This document shows, in pieces, positions 7,517 through 17,441 of a stretch of 64,000 bases of DNA (positions are counted from its first letter, which is position 1; every line of letters begins with the position of its first letter). The notes below the pieces were generated by a model that saw only the letters and a list, made by a program, of their open reading frames with translations, searched no databases and had not been told where the DNA came from. The stretch comes from Chromohalobacter beijerinckii (GTDB lineage: Bacteria > Pseudomonadota > Gammaproteobacteria > Pseudomonadales > Halomonadaceae). The stretch spans positions 1 to 64,000 of the forward strand of contig NZ_JAKGAK010000014.1 in assembly GCF_023061185.1 (NCBI RefSeq), written 5' to 3'. A program made the translations under genes and the position numbers.

Positions 7517-7801
7517 GTGCATGTGATTACACAAAGGCGCATATGGGACGCCAAAAAGGCACATCCCAACACAGCTAATGCACTGGATGCATGGTATCGG
7601 CTAATCAAAGCGAACGATCCCAAAGACTTCGACGCCATGAAACGCTTGTTTCCCGCCACCGACAAAGTGGGAAAGTTCCATGTCTTTGACATAGGCGGCA
7701 ACAAGTTACGCTTGATTGCGATCGTTCATTATCAAGCCAAGAAAGTATATATCCGCCATATTCTTACGCATGTGGAATACGATAAAGGCAAGTGGAAATA
7801 G
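7517..7801 (+). CDS. higB: Type II toxin HigB (RelE-superfamily mRNA interferase)
   Basis: The 94-residue product matches the HigB-toxin family throughout: HVITQRRIWDAKKAHPN at the start, then DKVGKFHVFDIGGNKLRLIA, and YIRHILTHVEYDKGKW at the end. I chose GTG 7517 because AGGGAG lies 9 bases upstream and the family begins M-H-V-I-T. An upstream TTG at 7490 lies on the promoter. HigB cleaves mRNA on ribosomes. Toxin-before-antitoxin order is the norm for higBA. Confidence 0.88.
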   Translation: MHVITQRRIWDAKKAHPNTANALDAWYRLIKANDPKDFDAMKRLFPATDKVGKFHVFDIGGNKLRLIAIVHYQAKKVYIRHILTHVEYDKGKWK

Positions 7802-7809
7802 GAGTGACC

Positions 7810-8241
7810 ATGCAAACGCTCGTAGAACAGGCCACAAAGCATTGGGGCTATCTTGCTCCGCTTCTCAGCATGCCATCCGACGATGCCGCCTATGATGCAC
7901 GCGTTGACGCGTTGGACGAACTTCTTGAGCTTATCGGCGACGATGAGTCACATCCTCTCGCAAGCTTGGCCAGCCGCCTGGGAGATGTCCTCGAAGCCTA
8001 TGATGAAGAGCACCGCCCCATACCCGATGTGGCAGGCAGCGATGTGCTTCGTTACCTCATGCAGGAACATCAGATCTCGCAAAGCGGATTACCCGAAGTC
8101 GGCGCCCAGTCAGTGGTCTCAGCCATTCTCGCCGGGCGTCGCCAGCTGAATTGGCGCCAAATTTGTGGGCTGTCTGAACGCTTCGGCCTCTCGACCGATA
8201 CGTTCAAGGAGCCAAACCCCACGCGCCGCGTTGCCGGTTGA
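7810..8241 (+). CDS. higA: Type II antitoxin HigA (XRE-type)
   Basis: A 143-residue protein, 8 bases after higB, with GGAG 5 bases before ATG 7810. The N-terminal part (about residues 1-70) is acidic and presumably wraps the toxin. The C-terminal half is a helix-turn-helix (about 80-135) ending in GRRQLNWRQICGLSERFGL, the usual HigA signature. It should neutralise HigB and repress at the repeats upstream of higB. Confidence 0.88.
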   Translation: MQTLVEQATKHWGYLAPLLSMPSDDAAYDARVDALDELLELIGDDESHPLASLASRLGDVLEAYDEEHRPIPDVAGSDVLRYLMQEHQISQSGLPEVGAQSVVSAILAGRRQLNWRQICGLSERFGLSTDTFKEPNPTRRVAG

Positions 8242-8264
8242 GTATCTCCCGTCAAGGGAGGTAC

Positions 8265-9461
8265 TTAGCCGTCCACCAGCGCCTTCACCTGGTCGACGAT
8301 ATGCGCACCGATGGGAATCGCCGAGGTGGCGGCGGGCGATGGCGCGTTGCAGACGTTGACACTGCGGCGCGTGTTGACGAACAGGAAGTCGTCGATCATC
8401 TTGCCGTCCTTGGCCACGGCTTGAGCGCGCACGCCTGCCGGGTACGGGCGCAGGTCGTCGCGGGTCAGGCGCGGACAGTACTTGCGCACTTCTTCCAGAT
8501 AGCCGCCCTTGAAAAGCGAATTCTTCATTTCGTGAAGCCCCGGCTTGAGGTTGGCACGCAGCACCTTGCGAATGCCCGGATCGCCGGCCATGGCCGCCAG
8601 ATCGCCGAACGACACGTCGCGCTTGCGATACCCCTCGCGCTTCAAGGCCAGTACGGCGTTCGGCCCCACGGTGACGCTGCCGTCGATCATGCGCGTGAGA
8701 TGCACGCCGAGAAACGGCATCGACGGATCGGGAATCGGGTAGATCAGATGATTGACGATGCGATTGTGCTCGGGCGGCAATCGATAATATTCGCCCCGGA
8801 ACGGGCAGATGCTGAACTCCGGCGTGACACCCAACATGCGCACCACGCGGTCGGCCATCAACCCCGAGCATGAGACCAGGTGCCGTGTTGTGAACGTGCC
8901 CTGATCGGTGGTGACCACAATCTCTTCGCTGCGTTCTTCGAGGGCCGTCACCGGCGCCGCGTAACGTATCTCGCCGCCGGCGTTCTGGAACACCTCAGCC
9001 ATCTTAGCGGTGACCTGACGGTAGTCGACGATGCCACTGGCGGGTACGAAAATGCCGCCCTGCCCGGTGATGTTGGGCTCACGCTCGCGGAGTTGGTCGG
9101 CATCGAGCCATTCGCGCTCCAGGCCATTGGCGGCGGTGCGTTCCCACAGCGCCTGCATGCGCTGCATTTCCACCTCGTTAGTGGCGACTAGTAGCTTGCC
9201 GCAGCTCTCATAGGCGATGCCGTGAGTGTCGCAAAACGCCTTGGTGGCGCGATTGCCTTCCAGACAGAAACGCGCCTTGAGGCTCCCCGGCGTGTAATAG
9301 ACGCCAGCATGGATTACCCCACTATTATGGCCGGTCTGGTGACGCGCCGGGCCGCTTTCCTTCTCGACGAGCAGTATGCGCTTGTCGGGATAGGCCTCGA
9401 TCAGTTGCATGGCGGTGGACATCCCCAGGATGCCGCCGCCGATGATGATGAAATCGTACAC
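8265..9461 (-). CDS. lhgO: L-2-hydroxyglutarate dehydrogenase/oxidase
   Basis: This 398-residue FAD enzyme oxidises L-2-hydroxyglutarate to 2-oxoglutarate and passes electrons to the quinone pool. The dinucleotide-binding motif IIGGGILGMSTA opens the protein. GHNSGVIHAGVYY and FRGEYYRL are typical of the LhgO/YgaF family. It lies downstream of glaH on the same strand (128-base gap), and its substrate is the product of GlaH. The pair therefore turns glutarate, for example from lysine degradation, into 2-oxoglutarate. Confidence 0.92.
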   Translation of the reverse strand: MYDFIIIGGGILGMSTAMQLIEAYPDKRILLVEKESGPARHQTGHNSGVIHAGVYYTPGSLKARFCLEGNRATKAFCDTHGIAYESCGKLLVATNEVEMQRMQALWERTAANGLEREWLDADQLREREPNITGQGGIFVPASGIVDYRQVTAKMAEVFQNAGGEIRYAAPVTALEERSEEIVVTTDQGTFTTRHLVSCSGLMADRVVRMLGVTPEFSICPFRGEYYRLPPEHNRIVNHLIYPIPDPSMPFLGVHLTRMIDGSVTVGPNAVLALKREGYRKRDVSFGDLAAMAGDPGIRKVLRANLKPGLHEMKNSLFKGGYLEEVRKYCPRLTRDDLRPYPAGVRAQAVAKDGKMIDDFLFVNTRRSVNVCNAPSPAATSAIPIGAHIVDQVKALVDG

Positions 9462-9589
9462 CGCATTCTCGCTTGTCAGAGTCGAATCGTTATAGCCTGC
9501 GCAACGCCCCCTCGGCGTTCAAGACATCCCTCACTCATCTCGCACTCACTACCCTCAGGCGTACTTGACCACTCACAGGCGTTGGCCAC

Positions 9590-10552
9590 TCAAGCGTTCT
9601 TGGGGTTGGCGAGCGTCTGCCGCTGTGTGAAGTAGCCGCGTTGGCGCATCAACTCGCGGCGGAGGTCGGGATGCGGCGTGAAGCGGTCGCGCCCGTGCAG
9701 CCAGAAGTGATTGTTGAGCAGCAGGAAGCTGCCGATGGGGACGGGTACTGAAAGCCGCGCCTCGCTACTTTCCAGCGACTCGGAAAGATCGCACAGCCAG
9801 TTGCCCTCCTCGAAATCGCGCGGCTGCACGAACTGGTCGATGTAGGACATCACCGGACGCCCCTCGGCATCGACATCGAACACGGAATGATAGACGTCCT
9901 TGCCGACGTTCTTGCTCGGCGGCGCCGCCCAGCGCATTTCGCGACACGCCATGGGATGCGCATGGAAACGCTCGAGACCCGCCCAATCATCGAGATGCAG
10001 CAACAGCGAATTGCCACCTTGCATGTGCTGCTCGTCGATTTTCATCATCAGCACGTAGTCGGTGTCCTGCTCGACGAAGGTGCCGTCGTTATGCAGTTCC
10101 ATTACGCGATGCGGCTGACGCAGATAGCTGTCGGATTCATCGACGTTCTTGACCACGAAGCGTGCGTAATACTGACCGCTCATGGCATCGAAGTTGGAAC
10201 GTCCGATGCAATGCGCCACCGCCGTGGCCACCTTCACCATGTCATCGGCTTGCGCCACTTCATCGAGCCCTTCCGGCGTTACCAGCAGGCCACCGGTGGC
10301 ACGATCCACCAGGGTATCCGCCAGCCACGGCTTGAGCGTATTGGCGCACAGGTCATCGAGAATCTTGGCGACGCGAAAACGCAGCATCGACTTGTACTCA
10401 AGCGCCTGAATCGGCCATTCGGCGGTCGCATCGAGGAAGGCTCGCACGGTCGCCGCATCCAGGGTCAGCTGCAACAAGCGCGGCGATTGGGCGGAAGGCG
10501 CGGCGCTGAATCCCTGAGGAGCGCGGTCGGCAAGCGTATCGAGGACAGTCAT
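9590..10552 (-). CDS. glaH: Glutarate 2-hydroxylase GlaH (CsiD)
   Basis: A 320-residue Fe(II)/2-oxoglutarate dioxygenase of the CsiD family. It hydroxylates glutarate to L-2-hydroxyglutarate. Iron ligands can be placed at H154 and D156 (ELHNDGTF) and H286 (FWLHGRDRF). Family length is about 310-325. It is the first gene of the lhgO pair and is divergent from a GntR regulator, matching the E. coli csiD-lhgO arrangement except that gabDTP is not next door. Confidence 0.92.
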   Translation of the reverse strand: MTVLDTLADRAPQGFSAAPSAQSPRLLQLTLDAATVRAFLDATAEWPIQALEYKSMLRFRVAKILDDLCANTLKPWLADTLVDRATGGLLVTPEGLDEVAQADDMVKVATAVAHCIGRSNFDAMSGQYYARFVVKNVDESDSYLRQPHRVMELHNDGTFVEQDTDYVLMMKIDEQHMQGGNSLLLHLDDWAGLERFHAHPMACREMRWAAPPSKNVGKDVYHSVFDVDAEGRPVMSYIDQFVQPRDFEEGNWLCDLSESLESSEARLSVPVPIGSFLLLNNHFWLHGRDRFTPHPDLRRELMRQRGYFTQRQTLANPKNA

Positions 10553-10585
10553 GGGCGGTCTCCGTGTTGTTCTAGATGTCCTCTA

Positions 10586-10603
10586 AAAAATATCTATATT
10601 TTT
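10586..10603. promoter_or_regulatory. 18-bp palindrome between glaH and its regulator
   Basis: A perfect AT-rich palindrome, AAAAATATC and its complement, lies 34 bases before the glaH start and about 100 before the regulator. Its place in the divergent promoter makes it a candidate operator or part of a -10 region. The actual GntR-family site cannot be told from sequence alone. Confidence 0.4.
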
Positions 10604-10703
10604 ATAAAACGTCAAAATTATTCCCATGCATCGACGCAAGAACGTTCCCCGCTTCCGGTGACGTCCGGTATCATGGTGCCCACATATCTGGTGGAACCGC
10701 CCC

Positions 10704-11393
10704 ATGACCAGTGCCTTGCCGCGCCCTAACCTCGCCATCGGCGCGTATCGACATCTCAAACGCGACATCATCCGCGGCGTCTACGCGCCGGGCGAAAAGT
10801 TGCGCATGAGCGATCTGAAGACACGCTACGATCTTGGCGTGGGACCCATGCGCGAGGCCCTGTCGCAACTGGTCAGCGAGCGTCTGGTGACGGCGGTGAG
10901 CCAACGCGGCTATCGCGTCGCCGAGATGTCGATCAAGGAACTCGAGGATCTCTACGACGCACGCGCGCAGCTGGAAGGCTTGGTACTGGAACTGGCCATC
11001 GCCCGGGGCGGCGACGACTGGGAAGCACAGATCCTGGCTAAGGCGCATGCCTTGAGCAAGGTCGTGGAAGTGCATAGCGCCGACGACATGCTGGATATCT
11101 GGGACGCCCGTCACCAGGCCTTTCACGGCGCAATCGCGGCGGGCTGCGACTCGCCGCACTTGCTGCAGACACGAGCCTGGCTATTCGATCAAGCCGAACG
11201 CTATCGCCATCTATGGCTGTGCCAAACCGTGTTCTCGGCAGAGGCGCTTGACGCCAAGCGCCACGAGCATGCGGCGCTGACCGACGCTATCCTCGCCCGC
11301 GACGCAGCGACAGCCTGCACGATGATGCGCGAACATCTGATGACGCCGGTCCCGATTATCAAGGAGGTGTTACGCGAACAGGGGCTCGTATAA
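10704..11393 (+). CDS. glaR: GntR-family (FadR/FCD subgroup) regulator of glutarate use
   Basis: A 229-residue regulator. The winged helix-turn-helix occupies about residues 10-80 (GVYAPGEKLRMSDLKTRYDL, GPMREALSQL), and the all-helical FCD ligand domain about 85-215 with metal-site histidines in RHQAFH and HEH. It is divergent from glaH, as CsiR/GlaR is linked to csiD in E. coli, where it represses the operon and responds to glutarate. The specific name is inferred from context. Confidence 0.8.
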   Translation: MTSALPRPNLAIGAYRHLKRDIIRGVYAPGEKLRMSDLKTRYDLGVGPMREALSQLVSERLVTAVSQRGYRVAEMSIKELEDLYDARAQLEGLVLELAIARGGDDWEAQILAKAHALSKVVEVHSADDMLDIWDARHQAFHGAIAAGCDSPHLLQTRAWLFDQAERYRHLWLCQTVFSAEALDAKRHEHAALTDAILARDAATACTMMREHLMTPVPIIKEVLREQGLV

Positions 11394-11608
11394 ATCCTTG
11401 AGTCGACCACGGCCGGTCAGCGCACGGTCGTAGTGCGAATCTGGCAGCAATGTTCTTATCCGAATCTCGAATTTTCACATCGCTCCACTTTTTCACTGGC
11501 GAACCCTTCCCATGAGCTGGTTGTAGCTCTACCAGACGGCTTTTCGATCCATTTGGCCGACCTCAGCCATAGAACGAAATAGCTTCTACGACTTTTTGCC
11601 TAATTAAA

Positions 11609-11668
11609 AATGTTCGAATCCGCGCCACAATGATCTATCTCGAACACAGGTGAGCGGATCCGAACATG
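11609..11668 (+). promoter_or_regulatory. Three GlpR-like half-sites upstream of glpD
   Basis: AATGTTCGAAT (11609-11619), TCGAACA (11640-11646) and CCGAACATG (11660-11668, overlapping the glpD start) match the TGTTCG half-site recognised by GlpR repressors in Enterobacteria and Pseudomonas. No glpR gene lies in this window. The sites predict glycerol-3-phosphate induction of glpD-glpF-glpK. Confidence 0.5.
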
Positions 11669-13186
11669 CGCAACGAAACCTACGATCTGATCGTCATCGG
11701 CGGCGGCATTAACGGTGCAGGCATCGCGCGTGATGCTGCAGGCCGTGGACTTTCGGTGCTCGTCATCGAGGCAGATGATCTCGCCAGCCACACATCATCG
11801 GCTTCGACCAAGCTGATCCACGGTGGCTTGCGTTATCTCGAGCAGTACGAATTCAAGCTCGTGGCCAAAGCTCTCTCCGAGCGCGAAATACTGCTCAAGG
11901 CTGCGCCACACATCATCTGGCCGATGCGGTTCATCTTGCCTCACCAGAAGCATCTACGGCCGGCCTGGATGATCCGAACCGGGCTTTTCATGTATGACCA
12001 TCTCGGGGGCCGACAGACGCTAGCGGGCTCGCACGGCATCAAGTTCGCCGATCATCCGGCCGGGACACCACTCAAGCCCGAATTCACCAAGGGCTTCGTC
12101 TACTCGGACGCCTGGGTACAGGATGCCAGGCTGGTGGTGCTCAACTGCATGGATGCGGCCAGCCGTGGCGCCTGCATCATGACGCGCACGCGTGCCGAGG
12201 CTGCGGTACGCGGCAGCGACGGATGGACCGTCACCCTGCGTACCGCCGAAGGCGATACTTTCCAGGTCGCCGCTCGCGGACTGGTCAATGCGGCCGGGCC
12301 CTGGGCCGTGCGTTTTCTCGACGAAATCGCGTCGCTGGATCACACGTATTCGCTGCGCCTGATCAAGGGCAGTCATATCGTCGTCAACAAGCTGTTCGAC
12401 CACGACTACTCCTATATCTTCCAGCAACCCGATGGCCGCATCGTGTTCGCCATTCCCTACGAGCGCGATTTCACGCTCATCGGGACGACCGACGTCGAGC
12501 ATGAGGGCGCTCCCGGCAATATCGCCATCGAGGAAGACGAGATCGGCTATCTATGCGAGTCGGCCAATCGCTATTTCGAACAGCCCATCGGGCCCGACGA
12601 TGTCGTCTGGAACTACTCCGGTGTACGCCCCCTCCTCGATGACCGTGAGGACAATGCCAGCGAGATTACCCGCGATTACCGCATCCAGCTCGATACCTCC
12701 GGCGGTGCGGTGCTGCTCAACGTCTTCGGCGGCAAGCTGACGACCTATCGGCGGCTGGCTGAAGACGCCGTCGATCAATTGGCACCTGAGCTCGGCAACC
12801 AGGAAAAAGCCTGGACCGACAAAGGCCATCCACTCCCCGGCGGCGAAGAAGCGAAACCACAGCACCTGTTCGAGTCGCTACAGGCCAGTCACCCCTTCAT
12901 TCCACTGGGCATGGCCAATCGGATGGTCTTCAACTACGGCACACGGGTCATGAACATCGTCGGCGATGCAAAAAGTCTGGGCGACCTGGGTGAGCATTTT
13001 GGTGCCGACCTGTATGCCGCCGAGGTCGATTACCTGCGCGATCACGAATGGGCGCGCACGGCCGAGGACGTTCTCTGGCGGCGATCCAAGCTGGGGCTGC
13101 GTCTCGATGACAGCGAACAGCGCCGACTCGCCGACTATCTCGACCGTTCCTTAGCTGAGCCGACTAAAGCCGGTTCAGCTACTTAA
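11666..13186 (+). CDS. glpD: Aerobic glycerol-3-phosphate dehydrogenase
   Basis: This 506-residue FAD enzyme oxidises sn-glycerol-3-phosphate to dihydroxyacetone phosphate at the inner membrane, reducing ubiquinone. It opens with the FAD motif IGGGINGAGIARDAAGRG. HTSSASTKLIHGGLRYLE and FGGKLTTYRRLAEDA are GlpD hallmarks, and the length is that of E. coli GlpD. It leads a glpD-glpF-glpK cluster with candidate GlpR boxes over its promoter. Confidence 0.95.
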   Translation: MRNETYDLIVIGGGINGAGIARDAAGRGLSVLVIEADDLASHTSSASTKLIHGGLRYLEQYEFKLVAKALSEREILLKAAPHIIWPMRFILPHQKHLRPAWMIRTGLFMYDHLGGRQTLAGSHGIKFADHPAGTPLKPEFTKGFVYSDAWVQDARLVVLNCMDAASRGACIMTRTRAEAAVRGSDGWTVTLRTAEGDTFQVAARGLVNAAGPWAVRFLDEIASLDHTYSLRLIKGSHIVVNKLFDHDYSYIFQQPDGRIVFAIPYERDFTLIGTTDVEHEGAPGNIAIEEDEIGYLCESANRYFEQPIGPDDVVWNYSGVRPLLDDREDNASEITRDYRIQLDTSGGAVLLNVFGGKLTTYRRLAEDAVDQLAPELGNQEKAWTDKGHPLPGGEEAKPQHLFESLQASHPFIPLGMANRMVFNYGTRVMNIVGDAKSLGDLGEHFGADLYAAEVDYLRDHEWARTAEDVLWRRSKLGLRLDDSEQRRLADYLDRSLAEPTKAGSAT

Positions 13187-13284
13187 AATGCATCTAAAGA
13201 TTTAGCAACGAACCCAGCCGTCGTGAATAACGACACAACCCAACTGCCATCGATGCGGATGGCGCAACAAAGAGGAGGAATACC

Positions 13285-13395
13285 ATGACTCGCCACCCCA
13301 TTGCTCACATTCCCATCAACATGGCAGGACATGCGAATCCCGCCTCATCCGACCGTGACACTCATTACCGCAAGGCATATTTATGGGAATCGTAG
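13285..13395 (+). CDS. Possible leader peptide overlapping the glpF start
   Basis: A 36-codon frame begins at ATG 13285 behind GAGGAGG, a near-perfect ribosome site at 13272-13278 and the best around this operon. It ends at TAG 13393-13395, 13 bases inside glpF in another frame. The peptide (MTRHPIAHIPINMAGHANPA and onward) resembles nothing I know and is His-rich. Ribosomes ending here could reinitiate on glpF, whose own site (AAGG, about 9 bases away) is weaker. It may be a regulatory upstream frame rather than a functional peptide. Confidence 0.45.
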   Translation: MTRHPIAHIPINMAGHANPASSDRDTHYRKAYLWES

Positions 13396-14111
13396 AAACG
13401 ATACTGGTCCACGAGATCGCTGGCACGGCGTTCCTGACACTACTGGGTTGCGGCGTGGTGGCCAACGTCCTGCTGAACAAGACGAACGGTAACGGCAGCG
13501 ATGGCATCGTGATCTTCTTCGGCTGGGGGCTTGCCGTGTTCTGCGGTGTTTACGTCGCCTACGATACCGGTGCACATATCAATCCAGCAGTGACGCTCGG
13601 TTTACTCATTGGCCCAGCCAAAGAGTACGCCGACGGCATTCCGATCAATTTCGTCACCACCCTCACCTACTTTGTGGCCGAACTCACCGGTGGTTTTCTC
13701 GGGGCCGTGGTTTGCTATCTAGCCTACAAGAAACAGTACGATGACACCGACGACCGCGCACTGAAACTCGCCACGTTTTCCACGGCACCGACCATCCGAT
13801 CCTATGGCTGGAACCTGATCAGCGAGATCATCGGCACCTTCGTGCTGATCTTCGTCATCATCATGTTCGGTCACACGCCGTCCGGCCTCGGGCCTTTGGC
13901 GGTCGCCCTATTGGTGGTCTCGATCGGGGCGTCGCTGGGCGGTCCCACCGGTTATGCCATCAATCCGGCGCGCGATCTCGGCCCGCGCATTGCCCACGCC
14001 ATACTGCCAATCCAGAACAAGGGCTCTAACGACTGGCGCTATGCCTGGGTGCCAGTGGTCGGCCCTGTCATCGGCAGCACGTTGGCGGCGCTTGTTGCTT
14101 ACATCTACTAA
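13383..14111 (+). CDS. glpF: Glycerol facilitator (aquaglyceroporin)
   Basis: A 242-residue MIP-family channel with six membrane segments and both pore motifs, HINPAVTLG (about residue 62) and AINPARDLG (about residue 193). The D after the second NPAR is the mark of glycerol facilitators as opposed to water channels. It lets glycerol diffuse in for phosphorylation by GlpK, encoded 50 bases downstream. The start overlaps a short upstream frame. Confidence 0.92.
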   Translation: MGIVETILVHEIAGTAFLTLLGCGVVANVLLNKTNGNGSDGIVIFFGWGLAVFCGVYVAYDTGAHINPAVTLGLLIGPAKEYADGIPINFVTTLTYFVAELTGGFLGAVVCYLAYKKQYDDTDDRALKLATFSTAPTIRSYGWNLISEIIGTFVLIFVIIMFGHTPSGLGPLAVALLVVSIGASLGGPTGYAINPARDLGPRIAHAILPIQNKGSNDWRYAWVPVVGPVIGSTLAALVAYIY

Positions 14112-14155
14112 CCCGTTCAGATTGACCGATTTTTTGTAACGAACACGAGGAGTGA

Positions 14156-15670
<1,515 letters not shown>

Positions 15671-15692
15671 GACACCATTGCCGCGCTTATAG

Positions 15693-17441
15693 CTATAGCA
15701 CTAACGCCCTATCGCAACGCGGTAGGGCGTCGCGGCGGTGGGCGAACATCAGCACAGTGCGCCCGTCTAGCCAGGTGTCGAGACGTTCGGCCACCATCGC
15801 TGCCGTTGCGGCATCCAGTCCCGCCAGCGGTTCGTCGAGCAATACCAGCGGTGCATCGCGGAGGATCACCCGGGCCAGCGCCACGCGGCGTGCCTGCCCG
15901 CCGGAAAGCTGACGCCCGGCTTCACCGACCCAGGTCTCGAGCCCATGCGGCAGCTCGCGTGCCCAGTCATCCAGATCGACGATCCATAGCGCCTGCCATA
16001 GAGCACTTTCGACGGCCGCTTCCTCAAGGTCATGGTCAACAGGCAGTCCCAGGTGCAGATTGTCACGCAGCGACGCATGAAAGAGCTCGGTGTGCTGGGT
16101 CAGATAGGCGAGCCGCGAACGCAATGCCTGCGACGCCAGGCTGCATAGATCCTTCCCTGCCAGCTGCACGCTGCCCGTATCGGGGTCGAATGCGCGGACG
16201 ACGAGCTGGGCAAGGCTCGACTTGCCGCTGCCCGAAGGGCCCAGCACGGTAAGCCGCTCGCCGGCGGCTACATGCAGATTGACGTCTTCCAGCGCAGGCG
16301 TGGTGCCCATACCCGGATAACGTAGCGTCACCGCCTCGAAGGTGATCGAAGGCGACTCGGCGCTCGCCAGGGAGCCCTCAGCTTCGTCAGCTAGAGAACC
16401 CTCACCTTCATCACTCGCAGGCGCCGCCTCGGCATTGAGCCGCGCGGCAGCCGTGCGCGTGGCTCCCAATTGCACGAAGGCGCCCGGCAGCATGGCGAGT
16501 CCTTCATTCAGCGCCAGCACCGCCAGTGGCAACATGCTCGCCACCGGCGCCGAAAGCTTGCCCGCGGCGAATGCAAGCAGCGCCAAGCAGAGTATCGCCA
16601 CGGCGGCGCCTTGCACGGTCAAGGTAACCAGCGCATTGCCCAGCGCGGTGCGGCGGCCCAGACGCCGCTGATCGTCAAGCAACGTCCGCTGCTCGCGTTC
16701 CACTCTCGCTCGGTGGGCACCGAGTACGCCGAAGGTGCGAAGCTCGGCCAGGCCCTGTAGATGCTCCAGGGCTCGGACGCGCAGGCGTTCCAGCGTCTCG
16801 ACGCGTCGCGCACTGGGGCCGCGCCCCGCCACCGCCATGCCCAGCGTGACGATCACCCATAACGGCAGCATGATCGCCAGCAGCACGCCGCCGAGCGCTG
16901 GCATCGCCAGCGCCAGGATGCCGCTTACGACGAGAACCGCGAGCAGTCCCACCAACGGCGGCGCCAGCAAGCGCAGATAGAGATTATCGAGCGCGTCGAT
17001 GTCGGCGGTCAGCCGGTTGAGCCATTCGCCGGCGCGGTAGCGCGCCAGTTCACGGCCCGACAACCGTGACAAGCCGGCAAAGGTGCGCCCGCGAATATCC
17101 GCCAGCAGGCGCAGCACGGTGTCGTGGTTATAAAGGCGCTCGGCGTAACGCGCAGCGGTGCGCCCCACGGCGAAGAAGCGAATGCCGCTACCCGGCGTGA
17201 AGACATCGATCGTCGCCGCGCCGCCCGCCGCGAGTGTCATCCCGGTCAGCGCGGTCGCGGTGATGAACCAGCCCGACAGCGTCAGCAGCCCGATTGCGAA
17301 CAGCAGCGTCGCCAACATCAGCAACGCCCCGAACATCAAGCGTGCACGCCGCTCGCCCATCAGGCGCAACCAAGGGCCTAGCGCTTTTATCGTAGCCCCC
17401 TTCATGCTAGTAGACCCCTTCATGTTAGTGGGCTCCTTCAT
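15693..17441 (-). CDS. cydC: Heterodimeric thiol ABC exporter subunit CydC
   Basis: A 582-residue half-transporter: six membrane helices (about residues 25-310), then an ATPase domain with Walker A GPSGSGKSSLA, signature LSGGQARRVALARV and Walker B LVLLDEPLAGLD. CydDC exports cysteine/glutathione to the periplasm and is needed to assemble cytochrome bd. The N-terminus is odd: three hexapeptide-like repeats, each starting with Met (residues 1, 7 and 13), from an 18-bp duplication. The start overlaps the cydD stop (ATGA). Confidence 0.92.
   Translation of the reverse strand: MKEPTNMKGSTSMKGATIKALGPWLRLMGERRARLMFGALLMLATLLFAIGLLTLSGWFITATALTGMTLAAGGAATIDVFTPGSGIRFFAVGRTAARYAERLYNHDTVLRLLADIRGRTFAGLSRLSGRELARYRAGEWLNRLTADIDALDNLYLRLLAPPLVGLLAVLVVSGILALAMPALGGVLLAIMLPLWVIVTLGMAVAGRGPSARRVETLERLRVRALEHLQGLAELRTFGVLGAHRARVEREQRTLLDDQRRLGRRTALGNALVTLTVQGAAVAILCLALLAFAAGKLSAPVASMLPLAVLALNEGLAMLPGAFVQLGATRTAAARLNAEAAPASDEGEGSLADEAEGSLASAESPSITFEAVTLRYPGMGTTPALEDVNLHVAAGERLTVLGPSGSGKSSLAQLVVRAFDPDTGSVQLAGKDLCSLASQALRSRLAYLTQHTELFHASLRDNLHLGLPVDHDLEEAAVESALWQALWIVDLDDWARELPHGLETWVGEAGRQLSGGQARRVALARVILRDAPLVLLDEPLAGLDAATAAMVAERLDTWLDGRTVLMFAHRRDALPRCDRALVL
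15705..15729. terminator. Hairpin between convergent glpK and cydC
   Basis: An 11-bp stem (CGCCCTATCGC pairing with GCGGTAGGGCG, one T-G pair, loop AAC) lies 35 bases after the glpK stop and inside the last codons of cydC. No T-run follows, so its role in termination is uncertain. Confidence 0.35.
17388..17441 (-). repeat. Tandem 18-bp repeats at the cydC start
   Basis: Three 18-base units (17424-17441, 17406-17423, 17388-17405) encode MKEPTN, MKGSTS and MKGATI. Each begins ATGAAGG, so each unit supplies a start codon and a Shine-Dalgarno-like AAGGAG/AAGGGG 9 bases before the next ATG. The third unit has diverged most. Confidence 0.8.

Noticed and set aside
8119-8871. 250-codon minus-strand frame overlapping lhgO and higA
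   Set aside because: It is an alternative frame of lhgO without its own ribosome site or recognisable sequence.
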